Positions 41,471 to 50,776 of a stretch of DNA of 64,000 bases are shown here, one piece after another. Below the pieces are notes generated by a model. It was not told the DNA's origin, made no database searches, and was given only the letters and a program-made list of their open reading frames with translations. The translations under genes were made by a program, and so were the position numbers. The first letter of the stretch is position 1. Each line of letters opens with the position of its first letter. The DNA is taken from assembly GCF_014207705.1 (NCBI RefSeq), contig NZ_JACHIU010000001.1, positions 4,518,501 through 4,582,500 of the forward strand, given 5' to 3'. This DNA comes from Sphaerisporangium rubeum (GTDB lineage: Bacteria > Actinomycetota > Actinomycetes > Streptosporangiales > Streptosporangiaceae).

Positions 41471-43231
41471 GTGACGGCGCAGGGGCGGCGGGTCGCGGGC
41501 CGGTACCGGCTGGTCGAGGAGATCGGCCGTGGCGGCATGGGGGTCGTGTGGGTGGCCCACGACGAGCTGCTGGACCGGCGGGTGGCCGTCAAGGAGGTCG
41601 TGTACCGGGGGGTGGGGGACGCCGATCGTGAGGCGTTCAACCGGCGGACCATCAGGGAGGCGCGCGCGGCCGGACGGCTCGATCATCCGTCGGTCGTGGT
41701 GGTGCACGACGTCGTCGAGGAGGACGGACGGCCGTGGATCGTCATGCAACTGGTGCGGTCGCGTTCCCTCGGCCAGGTGCTGAAGGAACAGGGACCACTG
41801 GACCCGCACACGGTGGCGGGGATCGGCGCGAACGTGCTGGACGCGTTGCGCGCGGCACACGCGGCGGGGGTGCTGCACCGGGACGTCAAACCGGAGAACG
41901 TGCTGCTCACCGAAGGCGGCCGGGTGGTGCTGACGGACTTCGGCATCGCGACGATGACGCGGGACGCCGGGCTCACCACGACCGGCAACCTGACCGGCAC
42001 ACCCGCGTTCATGCCGCCGGAGCGGCTGCGAGGTCATCCGGCGGTGCCGGAGTCCGATCTGTGGTCGCTCGGCGCGACGCTGTACGCCGCGGTGGAGGGC
42101 CGTCCGCCGTTCGACCGAGGCGCTCCTGTGCCGACCATGGCCGCGGTGCTCAGCGACGACCCCGCGCCGGTCCGGCGCGCGGGACCGCTCGCCCCGGTGC
42201 TGGAAGGTCTGCTGCGCAAGGAACCCGACCTGCGCATGACGGCCGCGGACGCGGCGCAGGCCCTGCACCGGGTGGCCGCGAGCGGGCCGTCGGCGGACCC
42301 ACGCGGCCCCGCGCCGCACGGCGGCCACGCGGCGCCCGGCCTCACCCTGCCGGACGGCCGCGCCTGGCGCGACGCCTCCGAGCACTCCCCCACCGGCCCA
42401 CCGGCCGCACGACCCGGTACCCCCGTGCCTCCGGGCCCTCACGGGACCGGGCCGGGGGACGCGTACCGGCATGCGACAGGGCCGGACGGCGTGTCCCGGC
42501 GGCCCGCCGGACCGAGACGCGGGGTCCGGGCCGCGGTGGTCACGGCGCTGGTGCTGCCGCTGGTGGCGGGGCTCGGCGCCGCCGGGTACTACGGGTACCA
42601 GCGGCTTTCAGTGACCGGCGGGGTGGCCGGCACGCCGGGGGTGCCTTCCGGGACCGCCTCCGCGGAGACGTCTCCCACCACTGCGCCGACCGGTGCGTCC
42701 CCGCAGGCGGAACCGTCGGCGAGGCCCTCGGTGAGCCCGTCCGTGAAGCCGACGGGACAGCCGTCGGCGCGGCCCGTGGTGGTGCCGCCGGGGTGGCGCC
42801 TGCACGAGGACCGGCTGGGGTTCACGATCGCGCTGCCGCCGCGGTGGGTGGAGACGACGCGGCAGAAGACACGGGTGACGTTCCGGGAACCGGGTTCGGG
42901 GACCTATCTGCTGGTGGACACCACGCCGTGGACGGCCGAGCGGCCGGTGGACGCGTTGCGCGCGGTGGCGCGTGAGTCGACCGCACGGGGCTGGCTGCCG
43001 GGGTACCGGCTGGTCGGGCTGACGGCGGGGTCGTTCATGGGGTGGCAGGCGGCGGACTGGGAGTTCACCTGGCGCATGAAGACCGGGACGGCGCATGTGA
43101 TGGACCGTGCGTTCGTGACGCCGGACGGACGGCAGTACGCGCTCTACTGGCACACCTCTGATGAGTCATGGGAAGCGGAATATTCCCGTTTCGTGAGGTT
43201 CGCCGGTACTTTTCGGCCTGATCCTCTCTGA
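41471..43231 (+). CDS. Membrane Ser/Thr protein kinase 2
   Basis: 586 residues from GTG 41471 (GGAGGG about 10 nt upstream; an ATG 42 nt earlier adds an unsupported stretch). Kinase domain about 10-275 with GRGGMGVVW, VAVKEV, HRDVKPENV and DFGIATM. The linker is shorter than in kinase 1. Helix at about 353-376 (AVVTALVLPLVAGLGAAGYY). The outside domain (about 438-586, PGWRLHEDRLGFTIALPPRW ... DWEFTW ... YALYW) is homologous to that of kinase 1, so both probably sense related signals. Likely a gene duplication. Confidence 0.9.
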   Translation: MTAQGRRVAGRYRLVEEIGRGGMGVVWVAHDELLDRRVAVKEVVYRGVGDADREAFNRRTIREARAAGRLDHPSVVVVHDVVEEDGRPWIVMQLVRSRSLGQVLKEQGPLDPHTVAGIGANVLDALRAAHAAGVLHRDVKPENVLLTEGGRVVLTDFGIATMTRDAGLTTTGNLTGTPAFMPPERLRGHPAVPESDLWSLGATLYAAVEGRPPFDRGAPVPTMAAVLSDDPAPVRRAGPLAPVLEGLLRKEPDLRMTAADAAQALHRVAASGPSADPRGPAPHGGHAAPGLTLPDGRAWRDASEHSPTGPPAARPGTPVPPGPHGTGPGDAYRHATGPDGVSRRPAGPRRGVRAAVVTALVLPLVAGLGAAGYYGYQRLSVTGGVAGTPGVPSGTASAETSPTTAPTGASPQAEPSARPSVSPSVKPTGQPSARPVVVPPGWRLHEDRLGFTIALPPRWVETTRQKTRVTFREPGSGTYLLVDTTPWTAERPVDALRAVARESTARGWLPGYRLVGLTAGSFMGWQAADWEFTWRMKTGTAHVMDRAFVTPDGRQYALYWHTSDESWEAEYSRFVRFAGTFRPDPL

Positions 43232-43269
43232 AGGGAATGTGACCACTTTTTGGGGGTAGCCACATCTCC

Positions 43270-44892
43270 ATGCCGGAATCCTCCCAGGTCACAGAGCAAG
43301 TCGTAGCAGGCCGCTACCGCCTGCTCGAACGAATCGGCCGAGGCGGGATGGGCACGGTGTGGCGTGCCCGTGACGAGGTCCTCGGCCGCGACGTCGCGGT
43401 CAAGGAGGTCATCGCACCCCCAGAACTGACCGACCAGGAACGCGAGGTCTTCGCGGTGCGCACGTTCCGGGAGGCGCGGGCCGCGGGACGGGTGAGCCAC
43501 CCGAGCGTCGCCACGGTCTACGACGCGTTCGAGGAGAACGGCCACCCCTGGCTCGTCATGCAGCTCGTCCCGTCGGACACCCTCGGCGCGTACGTCCGCG
43601 ACCACGGGCCGCTGCCGCCGGTGCGGGTGGCCCGCATCGGACTGGAGGTGCTGGCCGCGCTGCGCGCCGCGCACCAGGCCGGGGTGCTGCACCGGGACGT
43701 CAAGCCCGACAACGTGCTGCTCGCCAAGGGCAGCGGCCGTGCCGTGCTCACCGACTTCGGCATCGCGACACTCGAGGACGACTCGCCGGTCACCAGGACC
43801 GGCATGCTGGTCGGCACCCCGGCGTTCATCGCGCCGGAACGTGCCGCGGGCGGCCAGGCCACCCGCGCGTCGGACCTGTGGTCCCTCGGGGTGACGCTGT
43901 ACGTGGCGGCGGAGGGCCGCTCGCCGTTCCACCGCGGCAATCCGCTGGCGACGCTCGGCGCCGTGATGCACGACCCGCCGGAGCCGATGCGCCACGCCGG
44001 GCCGCTCGCCCCGCTGCTCGAAGGACTGCTGCACAAGGACCCGGAGCAGCGGCTGAGCGCCGCCGACGCCGAGACGTACCTGCGGATGGTGGCAGCGGGT
44101 CTCGCGCCGGAGGCCACGGCCCCCGCCGTCCCCGCGCAGCGTCGTGGCCCCGACTCGGCGGCGGCCGTCGCGGCGGCCCCCACCCCGCCGGCCCACCGGC
44201 CGGCCGCGGACGGCCCCCGGCACGGCCCGTTCGCCGTCGGCGCCGTCCCGGTGACCGGAGACGTGCACCCCGCCGACACCAGCCCCGCCACGGAGCCCCC
44301 CGCGCGTGCCGGAGGCGGCGGCCGTGGCATGGCGCTCGCCGGGCTCGGCGCTCTGGTGTTGTCGGTGGCGCTGGTGACCGGCGGCGCCGCCTGGATGATG
44401 GCCCAGATGGACGGCCGGCAGACCACGCCGACGGTGTCCCCGACGGTGCGGGTGACCGTGTCGGTCACCCCCACGCCGCCTCCCGCCACCGAACCCGTCA
44501 GCCGCGGCGGCCGTCCCTCGTACTCGCAGGCTCCCCCGGTCGTGCCGTCCGCCAAGCGGACCGGCGGCGGCGAGAACAAGACCGACGACAAAGGACCGGC
44601 CGACAAGGCGCCCAAGGACGACAAGGGTCCCAAGCCCAAGGACAAGGGCCCGAAGGACGACAGCGGCAAGAGCGGCAAGCCCTCCGGGCCGCCGAAGAGC
44701 CAGTCTCCGGAGCCCGAGGACAGCAGCGGCGCCGGCGAGATCCCGCCGGGCCACGCCGAGCAGGGCTCACCGAAGCACGGCGGCCCGAAGAACGGGAACC
44801 AGGGCGGCCCGGGTGGCGGCGTGAACGCACCGCTGCACTCGGTGAACGCGAACGAGGAGGCCTCCACGCCGCTCCTGACGCACGACGTCTGA
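43270..44892 (+). CDS. Membrane Ser/Thr protein kinase 3
   Basis: 540 residues. Kinase domain about 14-275 (GRGGMGTVW, VAVKEV, HRDVKPDNVLL, DFGIATL, GTPAFIAPE). Membrane helix about 352-380 (GMALAGLGALVLSVALVTGG). Unlike its two neighbours, the outside part has no folded domain: it is about 160 residues of low complexity rich in Lys, Asp, Pro and Gly (DKGPKPKDKGPKDD). It may bind the polyanionic wall or be a passive tether. Starts 38 bp after kinase 2; GGGGG lies 13 nt before the ATG. Confidence 0.9.
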   Translation: MPESSQVTEQVVAGRYRLLERIGRGGMGTVWRARDEVLGRDVAVKEVIAPPELTDQEREVFAVRTFREARAAGRVSHPSVATVYDAFEENGHPWLVMQLVPSDTLGAYVRDHGPLPPVRVARIGLEVLAALRAAHQAGVLHRDVKPDNVLLAKGSGRAVLTDFGIATLEDDSPVTRTGMLVGTPAFIAPERAAGGQATRASDLWSLGVTLYVAAEGRSPFHRGNPLATLGAVMHDPPEPMRHAGPLAPLLEGLLHKDPEQRLSAADAETYLRMVAAGLAPEATAPAVPAQRRGPDSAAAVAAAPTPPAHRPAADGPRHGPFAVGAVPVTGDVHPADTSPATEPPARAGGGGRGMALAGLGALVLSVALVTGGAAWMMAQMDGRQTTPTVSPTVRVTVSVTPTPPPATEPVSRGGRPSYSQAPPVVPSAKRTGGGENKTDDKGPADKAPKDDKGPKPKDKGPKDDSGKSGKPSGPPKSQSPEPEDSSGAGEIPPGHAEQGSPKHGGPKNGNQGGPGGGVNAPLHSVNANEEASTPLLTHDV

Positions 44893-44915
44893 CCGCCGCC
44901 AGGGGGACGGCGGTC
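44891..44915. terminator. Hairpin between convergent kinase 3 and pseudouridine synthase genes
   Basis: GACCGCCG (44891-44898) pairs perfectly with CGGCGGTC (44908-44915) around a 9-nt loop. The two stop codons lie inside or at the edges of the stem. No T tract. Confidence 0.5.
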
Positions 44916-45843
44916 AGGACTCGGCGCGGACCGTGTCGAGCACGCGCGCGAGGTCGGCGGGATGCTCGCTGGTGAAGGTGACCTGGTCGCCGGTGACCGG
45001 ATGCTCGAACGACAGCGACACGGCGTGCAGCCACTGGCGGGTCAGGCCGAGGCGGGCCGCGAGGCGAGGATCGGCGCCGTACATGAGGTCCCCCACGCAG
45101 GGGTGGCGGGTGGCGGACATATGGACGCGGATCTGGTGGGTTCTGCCGGTCTCCAGGCGGATGTGCAGCAGGGACGCGGCGCGGAACGCCTCGACGGTGT
45201 CGTAGTGGGTGACCGACGGCTTGCCACCGGCGACCACGGCGAACCGGCCGTCGCCGGCCGGGTGGCGGTCGATGGGTGCGTCGACGGTGCCGCGCAGCGG
45301 GTCGGGGTGGCCCTGGACCAAGGCGTGGTAGCGCTTGTCCACGGTGCGTTCCTTGAAGGCGCGCTTGAGCCGTGAGTAGGCGACCTCGCTCTTGGCGACC
45401 ACCATGACGCCGGTGGTGTTGGCGTCCAGGCGGTGCACGATGCCCTGACGCTCGGCGGCGCCGCTGGTGGCGACCCGGTGGCCGGTGCCGAGGAGCCCGC
45501 CGAGCACGGTCGGTCCGGTCCAGCCCACAGTGGGGTGCGCGGCGACGCCGATGGGTTTGTCCACCACCACGATGTCGTCGTCCTCGTACAGCACCCGCAT
45601 GCCGGGAACCGGCTCGGCGACGGGGACCGGGGCCGCCGGCGGCGGGGGGATCACGACCTCCAGCCAGGCGCCGGCGTGCACGCGGTCGGACTTGGCGGCG
45701 GTCGCGCCGTCCAGCTGCACGTCACCGGCGGAGATCAGCTCGGCGGCGCGGGTGCGGGAGAAGCCGAACAGCCGCGCGAGCGCGGCGTCGAGCCGCTCCC
45801 CCTCAAGGCCGTCGGGGACGGGGAGGCTGCGCAGGTCACCCAT
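44914..45843 (-). CDS. RluA/RluD family pseudouridine synthase
   Basis: Isomerises uridine in rRNA (large-subunit helix 69 for RluD). 309 residues: an N-terminal S4 RNA-binding domain ([21 protein letters not shown] ... GDVQLDG) and the catalytic domain with the active-site Asp in [19 protein letters not shown] and the RxHQIR motif ([12 protein letters not shown]). The ATG at 45843 overlaps the end of lspA by 8 bp, the standard arrangement in many bacteria. Exact target not provable here. Confidence 0.93.
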   Translation of the reverse strand: MGDLRSLPVPDGLEGERLDAALARLFGFSRTRAAELISAGDVQLDGATAAKSDRVHAGAWLEVVIPPPPAAPVPVAEPVPGMRVLYEDDDIVVVDKPIGVAAHPTVGWTGPTVLGGLLGTGHRVATSGAAERQGIVHRLDANTTGVMVVAKSEVAYSRLKRAFKERTVDKRYHALVQGHPDPLRGTVDAPIDRHPAGDGRFAVVAGGKPSVTHYDTVEAFRAASLLHIRLETGRTHQIRVHMSATRHPCVGDLMYGADPRLAARLGLTRQWLHAVSLSFEHPVTGDQVTFTSEHPADLARVLDTVRAES

Positions 45844-46492
45844 GTGACTCACCGGACCCGGCGTCGCCGCCGCCGGCGGCGGGCCGTCCAGGCGAGGTGC
45901 CGGAGGGCTCCGTCTCGGCGCCGGCCCGGGTGCCGTCCATCTGGTAGCCGCGCCACGCGAGGAACACCGCGATGATCCCGCCGCACACGATGGCGGAGTC
46001 GGCGACGTTGAACACAGGGAAGCCCGTGGCGGGGAACACCTCGATCCAGTCGACGACGTGGCCCTGCAGCGGCGCGGGTGCGCGGAAGACGCGGTCGGTG
46101 AGGTTGCCGAGGGCACCGCCGAGGAGCAGGCCGAGGGTGAGGGCCCACGGCAGGCTGCGCAGCCGGCGCGCGGTGCGGAGGATGGCGACGACCACGATGG
46201 CGGCGATGACGGTGAAGATCACGGTCATGCCGGTCCCGATGCTGAACGCCGCGCCGGGGTTGCGGATCACCCGCAGCCGCAGCACCTCGGAGATCACCGT
46301 GACCGGGTCTCCGCCTTCGAGCACCGACACCACGACGGTCTTGCTGATCAGGTCGAGCACGTAGACCGCGACCGCGACCGCGACGAGGAGGCCCATGCGG
46401 CGCGCACCCCGCCGCACGACGGCGGGCTCCCCTGTGGCGCCGGCGTCCGAGGCTCCGGCGTCCCCGGCGGACCCCGCCGCCGGGTCGTTCAG
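45836..46492 (-). CDS. lspA: Lipoprotein signal peptidase II
   Basis: An inner-membrane aspartyl protease that removes signal peptides from diacylated lipoproteins made by Lgt. Both catalytic Asp residues are present (LGNLTDRVF and [15 protein letters not shown]) within four helices. The start is uncertain. A CTG at 46492 overlaps the DksA-type stop (CTGA) and has GGAGG 7 nt upstream, an ideal ribosome site. A GTG at 46516 and a later GTG near the first helix have poorer sites. Both ends of the protein carry Gly/Ala-rich tails; 218 residues by the CTG start. Confidence 0.85.
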   Translation of the reverse strand: MNDPAAGSAGDAGASDAGATGEPAVVRRGARRMGLLVAVAVAVYVLDLISKTVVVSVLEGGDPVTVISEVLRLRVIRNPGAAFSIGTGMTVIFTVIAAIVVVAILRTARRLRSLPWALTLGLLLGGALGNLTDRVFRAPAPLQGHVVDWIEVFPATGFPVFNVADSAIVCGGIIAVFLAWRGYQMDGTRAGAETEPSGTSPGRPAAGGGDAGSGESHG

Positions 46493-46896
46493 CGGCGCTC
46501 CTCCCGTTGCTTGCACGACACGCACAGCGTCGCCCTCGGGAACGCCCGCAGCCGCTCCTTGCCGATCGGCTTGTGGCACGATTCGCACACTCCGTAAGTT
46601 CCTGAGTCGATGCGGGCCATCGCCCGCTCGTTCTGCGCGACCAGGTCCCGCGCATTCAGGGTAAGGGCGATCTCGCGTTCCCGCTCATAGGTCTTGGCGC
46701 CGGCGTCCGCCTGATCGTCCCCCGCGCTGTCGCTGATGTCCCCGGAGGCGATCTGGGACTCGGCCCGCGCGATCTCGGCGTTGAGCTCTTCGATCTCCCC
46801 CTGCAGACGGTGCCGGACCGCCGACAGTTCCTCGCCGGTCCAGCCGCCGCCGTCAATCTGAGTGGCGGGCTTACCCGCCCGCGCCACACCGGCCAT
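46489..46896 (-). CDS. DksA/TraR-type zinc-finger protein
   Basis: 135 residues from ATG 46896, which has GAGGAGG 5 nt upstream. A helical N-terminus (ELSAVRHRLQGEIEELNAEI) leads to the four-Cys finger CESCHKP...RATLCVSC (C-x2-C-x17-C-x2-C). Proteins of this family bind the RNA polymerase secondary channel in proteobacteria; the actinobacterial members are less studied. It is upstream of lspA, with translation probably coupled. Confidence 0.9.
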   Translation of the reverse strand: MAGVARAGKPATQIDGGGWTGEELSAVRHRLQGEIEELNAEIARAESQIASGDISDSAGDDQADAGAKTYEREREIALTLNARDLVAQNERAMARIDSGTYGVCESCHKPIGKERLRAFPRATLCVSCKQREERR

Positions 46897-46981
46897 GCAG
46901 GCCTCCTCGCCGATCACGCCTTTGAGCAGTGCGGGAAGCTTAGGTCGGCCATTTCGGAAGAACAACCGACGCGCCGACCGT

Positions 46982-47251
46982 TTACGTCATCCGTAACGCC
47001 GCCGCCCTTTCGGTCAATTCCTGGTGATCTCCCAGGATCTCGATGACCTTGTCCCTGCTGGTCGCCCCGCTGACCAGCCGTACGTCTCCCCGGCGCACCC
47101 CGAACGCCGCGGCCACCGCGCGCAGCGCGGCCTCGGTGGCCTTGCCGTCCACGGCGCGCGCGCCGACCCTCACCACGACGGCGTCCTCACCGTACGCGCC
47201 GCCGACCGATTCGCGGGCCGAGCCCGGCTTCACCCTGATCACCAGCCGCAT
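46982..47251 (-). CDS. DUF167 (YggU-like) protein
   Basis: 89 residues from ATG 47251, a small alpha/beta protein of unknown biochemical role. Conserved family segments: RLVIRVKPGSARESVGG at the N-terminus, AVDGKATEAALRAVAAAFGV and VRLVSGATSRDKVIEI. GGAGG lies 13 nt upstream, a little far. It is divergent from the ileS leader, so its promoter must overlap that of the T-box transcript. Confidence 0.87.
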   Translation of the reverse strand: MRLVIRVKPGSARESVGGAYGEDAVVVRVGARAVDGKATEAALRAVAAAFGVRRGDVRLVSGATSRDKVIEILGDHQELTERAAALRMT

Positions 47252-47299
47252 ATCCGGTACCGAGCCTCCTTGCCGGTGAGATATCGTTTCAGATTGCAA

Positions 47300-47560
47300 G
47301 GCGTTGATGGGGACGAGTACCTCCGCACCCCTCGCCGTAGCGACCCGGGGACGGTGTGAGCCCGGGGCGAGGCCGGAGGGAAGATCACCCCGGAGCCGCC
47401 GGAAGAACGGCCGCCACGGCCCAGTAGACCCGGCCACGAAGACAAGAGTGGGCCTCGATCAGGGAGATTCTCCGCGATCGTGGTCAAGGAGGGTGGTACC
47501 GCGGGGCCCCGCGCCTCGTCCCTTCACGCAGACCAGCAATCTTTCGCGTGGAGGACCGGT
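47300..47560 (+). promoter_or_regulatory. T-box riboswitch leader of ileS
   Basis: The hallmark T-box sequence AGGGTGGTACCGCGG is at 47490-47504, inside the 5' leader of an isoleucyl-tRNA synthetase gene. An upstream stem region begins near 47303 (GATGGGGACGAGTA). A candidate specifier ATC (Ile) is at 47384-47386 in an AAGATCACC loop. After the T-box, GGGGCCCCGCGCC and the purine run GTGGAGGAC before ATG 47568 suggest control of ribosome access rather than termination, as known for actinobacterial ileS T-boxes. Borders are approximate; the structure was not computed. Confidence 0.88.
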
Positions 47561-47567
47561 CCCGACG

Positions 47568-50500
47568 ATGACTTCACCCTACTTCCGCCCGCTCCCCTCG
47601 CGGGTCGATCTTCCCGCCTTCGAGCAGGAGACGCTCACCCGGTGGCGTGACGGGAAGGTCTTCGAGCGCTCCCTGGAACAGAACTCCGGCGGCCCTTCCT
47701 GGGTGTTCTACGAGGGCCCGCCGACGGCCAACGGCATGCCAGGCGTGCACCACGTCGAGGCCCGGGTGTTCAAGGACGTGTTCCCCCGCTACAAGTCGAT
47801 GCGCGGGTTCTCCGTGCCGCGCAAGGCCGGCTGGGACTGCCACGGCCTGCCGGTCGAGGTGGCGGTGGAGAAGGAGCTCGGCCTCTCCGGCAAGCCGGAG
47901 ATCGAGGCGTACGGCATCGCGGCGTTCAACGAGCGCTGCCGCGAGTCGGTGCTGCGGCACGTGGACGCGTTCGAGGAGATGACCGAGCGCATGGGCTACT
48001 GGGTCGACATGACCCAGGCCTACCGCACCATGGACCCCGCCTACGTCGAGGCGGTGTGGTGGTCGCTGAAGGTCATCTGGGACAAGGAGCTGCTGTTCCG
48101 CGACTTCCGCATCACGCCGTACTGCCCGCGCTGCGGCACCGGCCTGTCGGACCACGAGCTCGGCCAGCCCGGCGGGTACGAGACGGTGCGCAGCCCGTCG
48201 GTGTACGTGCGCATGCCGGTGACCTCCGGCCGTTTCGAGGGCGCCGATCTGCTGGTGTGGACCACCACGCCGTGGACCCTGGTGTCCAACACGGCCGTCG
48301 CGGTGCACCCCGACGTGACGTACGTCGTCGCGGCCAAGGACGGCGAGCGGCCGGTGATCGTGGCCGAGCCGCTGCTCGGCGCGGCGCTCGGCGAGGGCTG
48401 GACGGTCACCGGTCACGTCCAGGGGACCGAGCTGGAGCACACGCCGTACTCCCGGCCGTTCGAGCTGGTCGACATCCCCGGCGCGCACTTCGTGGTCCTC
48501 GCCTCCTACGTCACCGTGGAGGACGGCACCGGGCTGGTGCACCAGGCGCCGGCGTTCGGCGCCGACGACATGACGACCTGCAAGCGGTACGGCCTGCCGG
48601 TGGTCAACCCGGTCGGCCCGGACGGCCGGTTCACGGCCGAGGTGCCGATGGTCGGCGGGGTGTTCTTCAAGGACGCCGACGAGCGGCTGACCGAGGACCT
48701 GCGGGCCAGGGGCCTGCTGCTGCGCGGGGAGCACTTCGAGCACAGCTACCCGCACTGCTGGCGGTGCCACACGCCGCTGCTGTACTACGCGCTCCCCTCC
48801 TGGTACATCAGGACCACGGCCGTCAAGGACCGGCTGCTGGCCGAGAACGCCGGCACCAACTGGTTCCCGGCGACCATCAAGGACGGCCGGTACGGCGAGT
48901 GGCTGCGCAACAACGTCGACTGGGCCCTGTCGCGGTCGCGCTACTGGGGCACGCCGCTGCCGCTGTGGGTGTGCACCGCCGACGAGTCCCACGTGACGTG
49001 CGTGGGGTCACTCAAGGAGCTCGGGGACCTCGCGGGCCGCGACCTGACCGCGCTGGACCCGCACCGGCCGTACGTCGACGACGTGACCTTCGCCTGTCCG
49101 GTGTGCGGCGACGAGGCCCGCCGCGTGCCGGACGTGATCGACGTGTGGTACGACTCCGGCGCGATGCCGTTCGCGCAGTGGGGTGCGCCGCACGTGAACA
49201 AGGACGTCTTCGAGCGGGCCTACCCGGGCCAGTTCATCTGCGAGGCGATCGACCAGACCCGCGGCTGGTTCTACTCCATGATGGCCGTCGGCACGCTGGT
49301 GTTCGACCGGTCGTCGTACGAGAACGTGCTGTGCCTCGGGCTGATCCTGGCCGAGGACGGCCGCAAGATGAGCAAGCACCTCGGCAACGTGCTGCAGCCG
49401 GTGCCGCTGATGGAGCAGCACGGCGCCGACGCGCTGCGGTGGTTCATGGCGACCTCCGGCTCGCCGTGGTCGCCGCGCCGGGTCGGCCACGCGGCCCTTG
49501 AGGAGATCGTCCGCAAGGTCCTGCTGACCTACTGGAACACCACCTCGTTCTTCACGCTGTACGCCAACGCCGAGTCGTGGTCGCCGGAGCGGCTGGCGCA
49601 AGCCCCCGCGCCGGCGGACCGGCCGCTGATCGACCGGTGGGCCCTGGCCGAGCTGAACCGCACCGTGGCCGAGGTCACCGACGCCATGGAGGTGTTCGAC
49701 ACCGCGCGCGCGGGCCGGCGGATCACCGAATTCCTCGACGACCTGTCCAACTGGTACGTGCGCCGTTCCCGGCGCCGGTTCTGGTCCGGCGACGTGTCGG
49801 CGTTCGCCACGCTGTACGGCGCGCTGGAGACGGTGACGCGGCTGATGGCGCCGCTGGTGCCGTTCGTCACCGACTACGTGTGGGACGTGCTGCGCGCGCC
49901 GGACGCGCCGTCGTCGGTCCACCTGGCCTCCTGGCCGCAGGTCGAGCACGAGCTTCTCGACCCGGCCCTGTCGGAGCGCATGGCGCTGGTGCGCCGGCTG
50001 GTGGAGCTCGGCAGGTCCGCGCGGGCCGGCAGCGGCGTCAAGACCCGTCAGCCGCTGGCGCGGGCCCTGGTCGGCGCCGCCGGATGGTCCTCGCTGCCCG
50101 CGTCACTGCGTGAACTGATCGCCGACGAGCTCAACGTGCGGTCCCTGGAGGACCTGTCGGCGTACTCGGCGGACCTGGTGTCGTTCACCGTGAAGCCGAA
50201 CTTCCGTGCGCTCGGCAAGCGGTTCGGCGCCGGCACCAAGGCGGTCGCCGCAGCGGTCGCCGCCGCCGACCCGGCGACGCTGGCCGCGGCGATCCGGGCC
50301 GGCGACACCGCGACGGTGGTCGTGTCCGGCGAGAAGGTCACGCTCGGCGCGGACGACCTGATCGTCACCGAGCACCCGAAGGCCGGCTGGGCCGTGGAGA
50401 CCGGCGCGGTCGGCACCGGCTCGGGTGAGACCGTGGCCCTGGACCTGGAGGTCACCCCGGAGCTGTACCGCGCGGGCCTGGTCCGTGACGTCGTCCGCCT

Positions 50501-50723
50501 GGTGCAGGAGGCACGCAAGGCCACCGGCCTGGAGATCACCGACCGGATCTCGCTGTGGTGGACGGCGGACGGCGACCTCGCCGAGGCTCTGCGCGACGGC
50601 GCGGGCCACGTGGCGGACGAGGTGCTCGCCACCACGATCAGCGAAGGCGCGCCTCCGGCGGACCTGCCGGCACACCACGACGCCGAGCTCGGCCTCACGT
50701 TCCACGTGAGCCTGGCCGGCTGA
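47568..50723 (+). CDS. ileS: Isoleucyl-tRNA synthetase with GXHH signature
   Basis: Charges tRNA-Ile. 1051 residues; ATG 47568 follows GTGGAGGAC. The class I signature region reads ANGMPGVHHVEARVFKD: the usual HXGH is changed to GVHH (residues 59-62). KMSKH replaces KMSKS (GRKMSKHLGNV). The CP1 editing domain (about 190-400) includes VWTTTPWTL and GTGLVHQAPAFGADD. The WYDSGAMPFAQW segment and a long C-terminal anticodon-binding region match the eukaryote-like IleRS2 type. Expression should be T-box controlled. A strong terminator follows. Confidence 0.95.
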   Translation: MTSPYFRPLPSRVDLPAFEQETLTRWRDGKVFERSLEQNSGGPSWVFYEGPPTANGMPGVHHVEARVFKDVFPRYKSMRGFSVPRKAGWDCHGLPVEVAVEKELGLSGKPEIEAYGIAAFNERCRESVLRHVDAFEEMTERMGYWVDMTQAYRTMDPAYVEAVWWSLKVIWDKELLFRDFRITPYCPRCGTGLSDHELGQPGGYETVRSPSVYVRMPVTSGRFEGADLLVWTTTPWTLVSNTAVAVHPDVTYVVAAKDGERPVIVAEPLLGAALGEGWTVTGHVQGTELEHTPYSRPFELVDIPGAHFVVLASYVTVEDGTGLVHQAPAFGADDMTTCKRYGLPVVNPVGPDGRFTAEVPMVGGVFFKDADERLTEDLRARGLLLRGEHFEHSYPHCWRCHTPLLYYALPSWYIRTTAVKDRLLAENAGTNWFPATIKDGRYGEWLRNNVDWALSRSRYWGTPLPLWVCTADESHVTCVGSLKELGDLAGRDLTALDPHRPYVDDVTFACPVCGDEARRVPDVIDVWYDSGAMPFAQWGAPHVNKDVFERAYPGQFICEAIDQTRGWFYSMMAVGTLVFDRSSYENVLCLGLILAEDGRKMSKHLGNVLQPVPLMEQHGADALRWFMATSGSPWSPRRVGHAALEEIVRKVLLTYWNTTSFFTLYANAESWSPERLAQAPAPADRPLIDRWALAELNRTVAEVTDAMEVFDTARAGRRITEFLDDLSNWYVRRSRRRFWSGDVSAFATLYGALETVTRLMAPLVPFVTDYVWDVLRAPDAPSSVHLASWPQVEHELLDPALSERMALVRRLVELGRSARAGSGVKTRQPLARALVGAAGWSSLPASLRELIADELNVRSLEDLSAYSADLVSFTVKPNFRALGKRFGAGTKAVAAAVAAADPATLAAAIRAGDTATVVVSGEKVTLGADDLIVTEHPKAGWAVETGAVGTGSGETVALDLEVTPELYRAGLVRDVVRLVQEARKATGLEITDRISLWWTADGDLAEALRDGAGHVADEVLATTISEGAPPADLPAHHDAELGLTFHVSLAG

Positions 50724-50737
50724 CGGTTCCGCGTCGA

Positions 50738-50770
50738 GGGCCCCGGCGGATGATCCCGCCGGGGCCCTTT
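50738..50770. terminator. Rho-independent terminator shared by ileS and egtD
   Basis: A perfect 12-bp stem (50738-50749 with 50756-50767), 6-nt loop, then TTTACAAA on the plus strand. On the minus strand, read from egtD, it is preceded by AAA and is GC-rich. It lies 14 bp after the ileS stop and 6 bp before the egtD stop. Confidence 0.85.
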
Positions 50771-50776
50771 ACAAAG

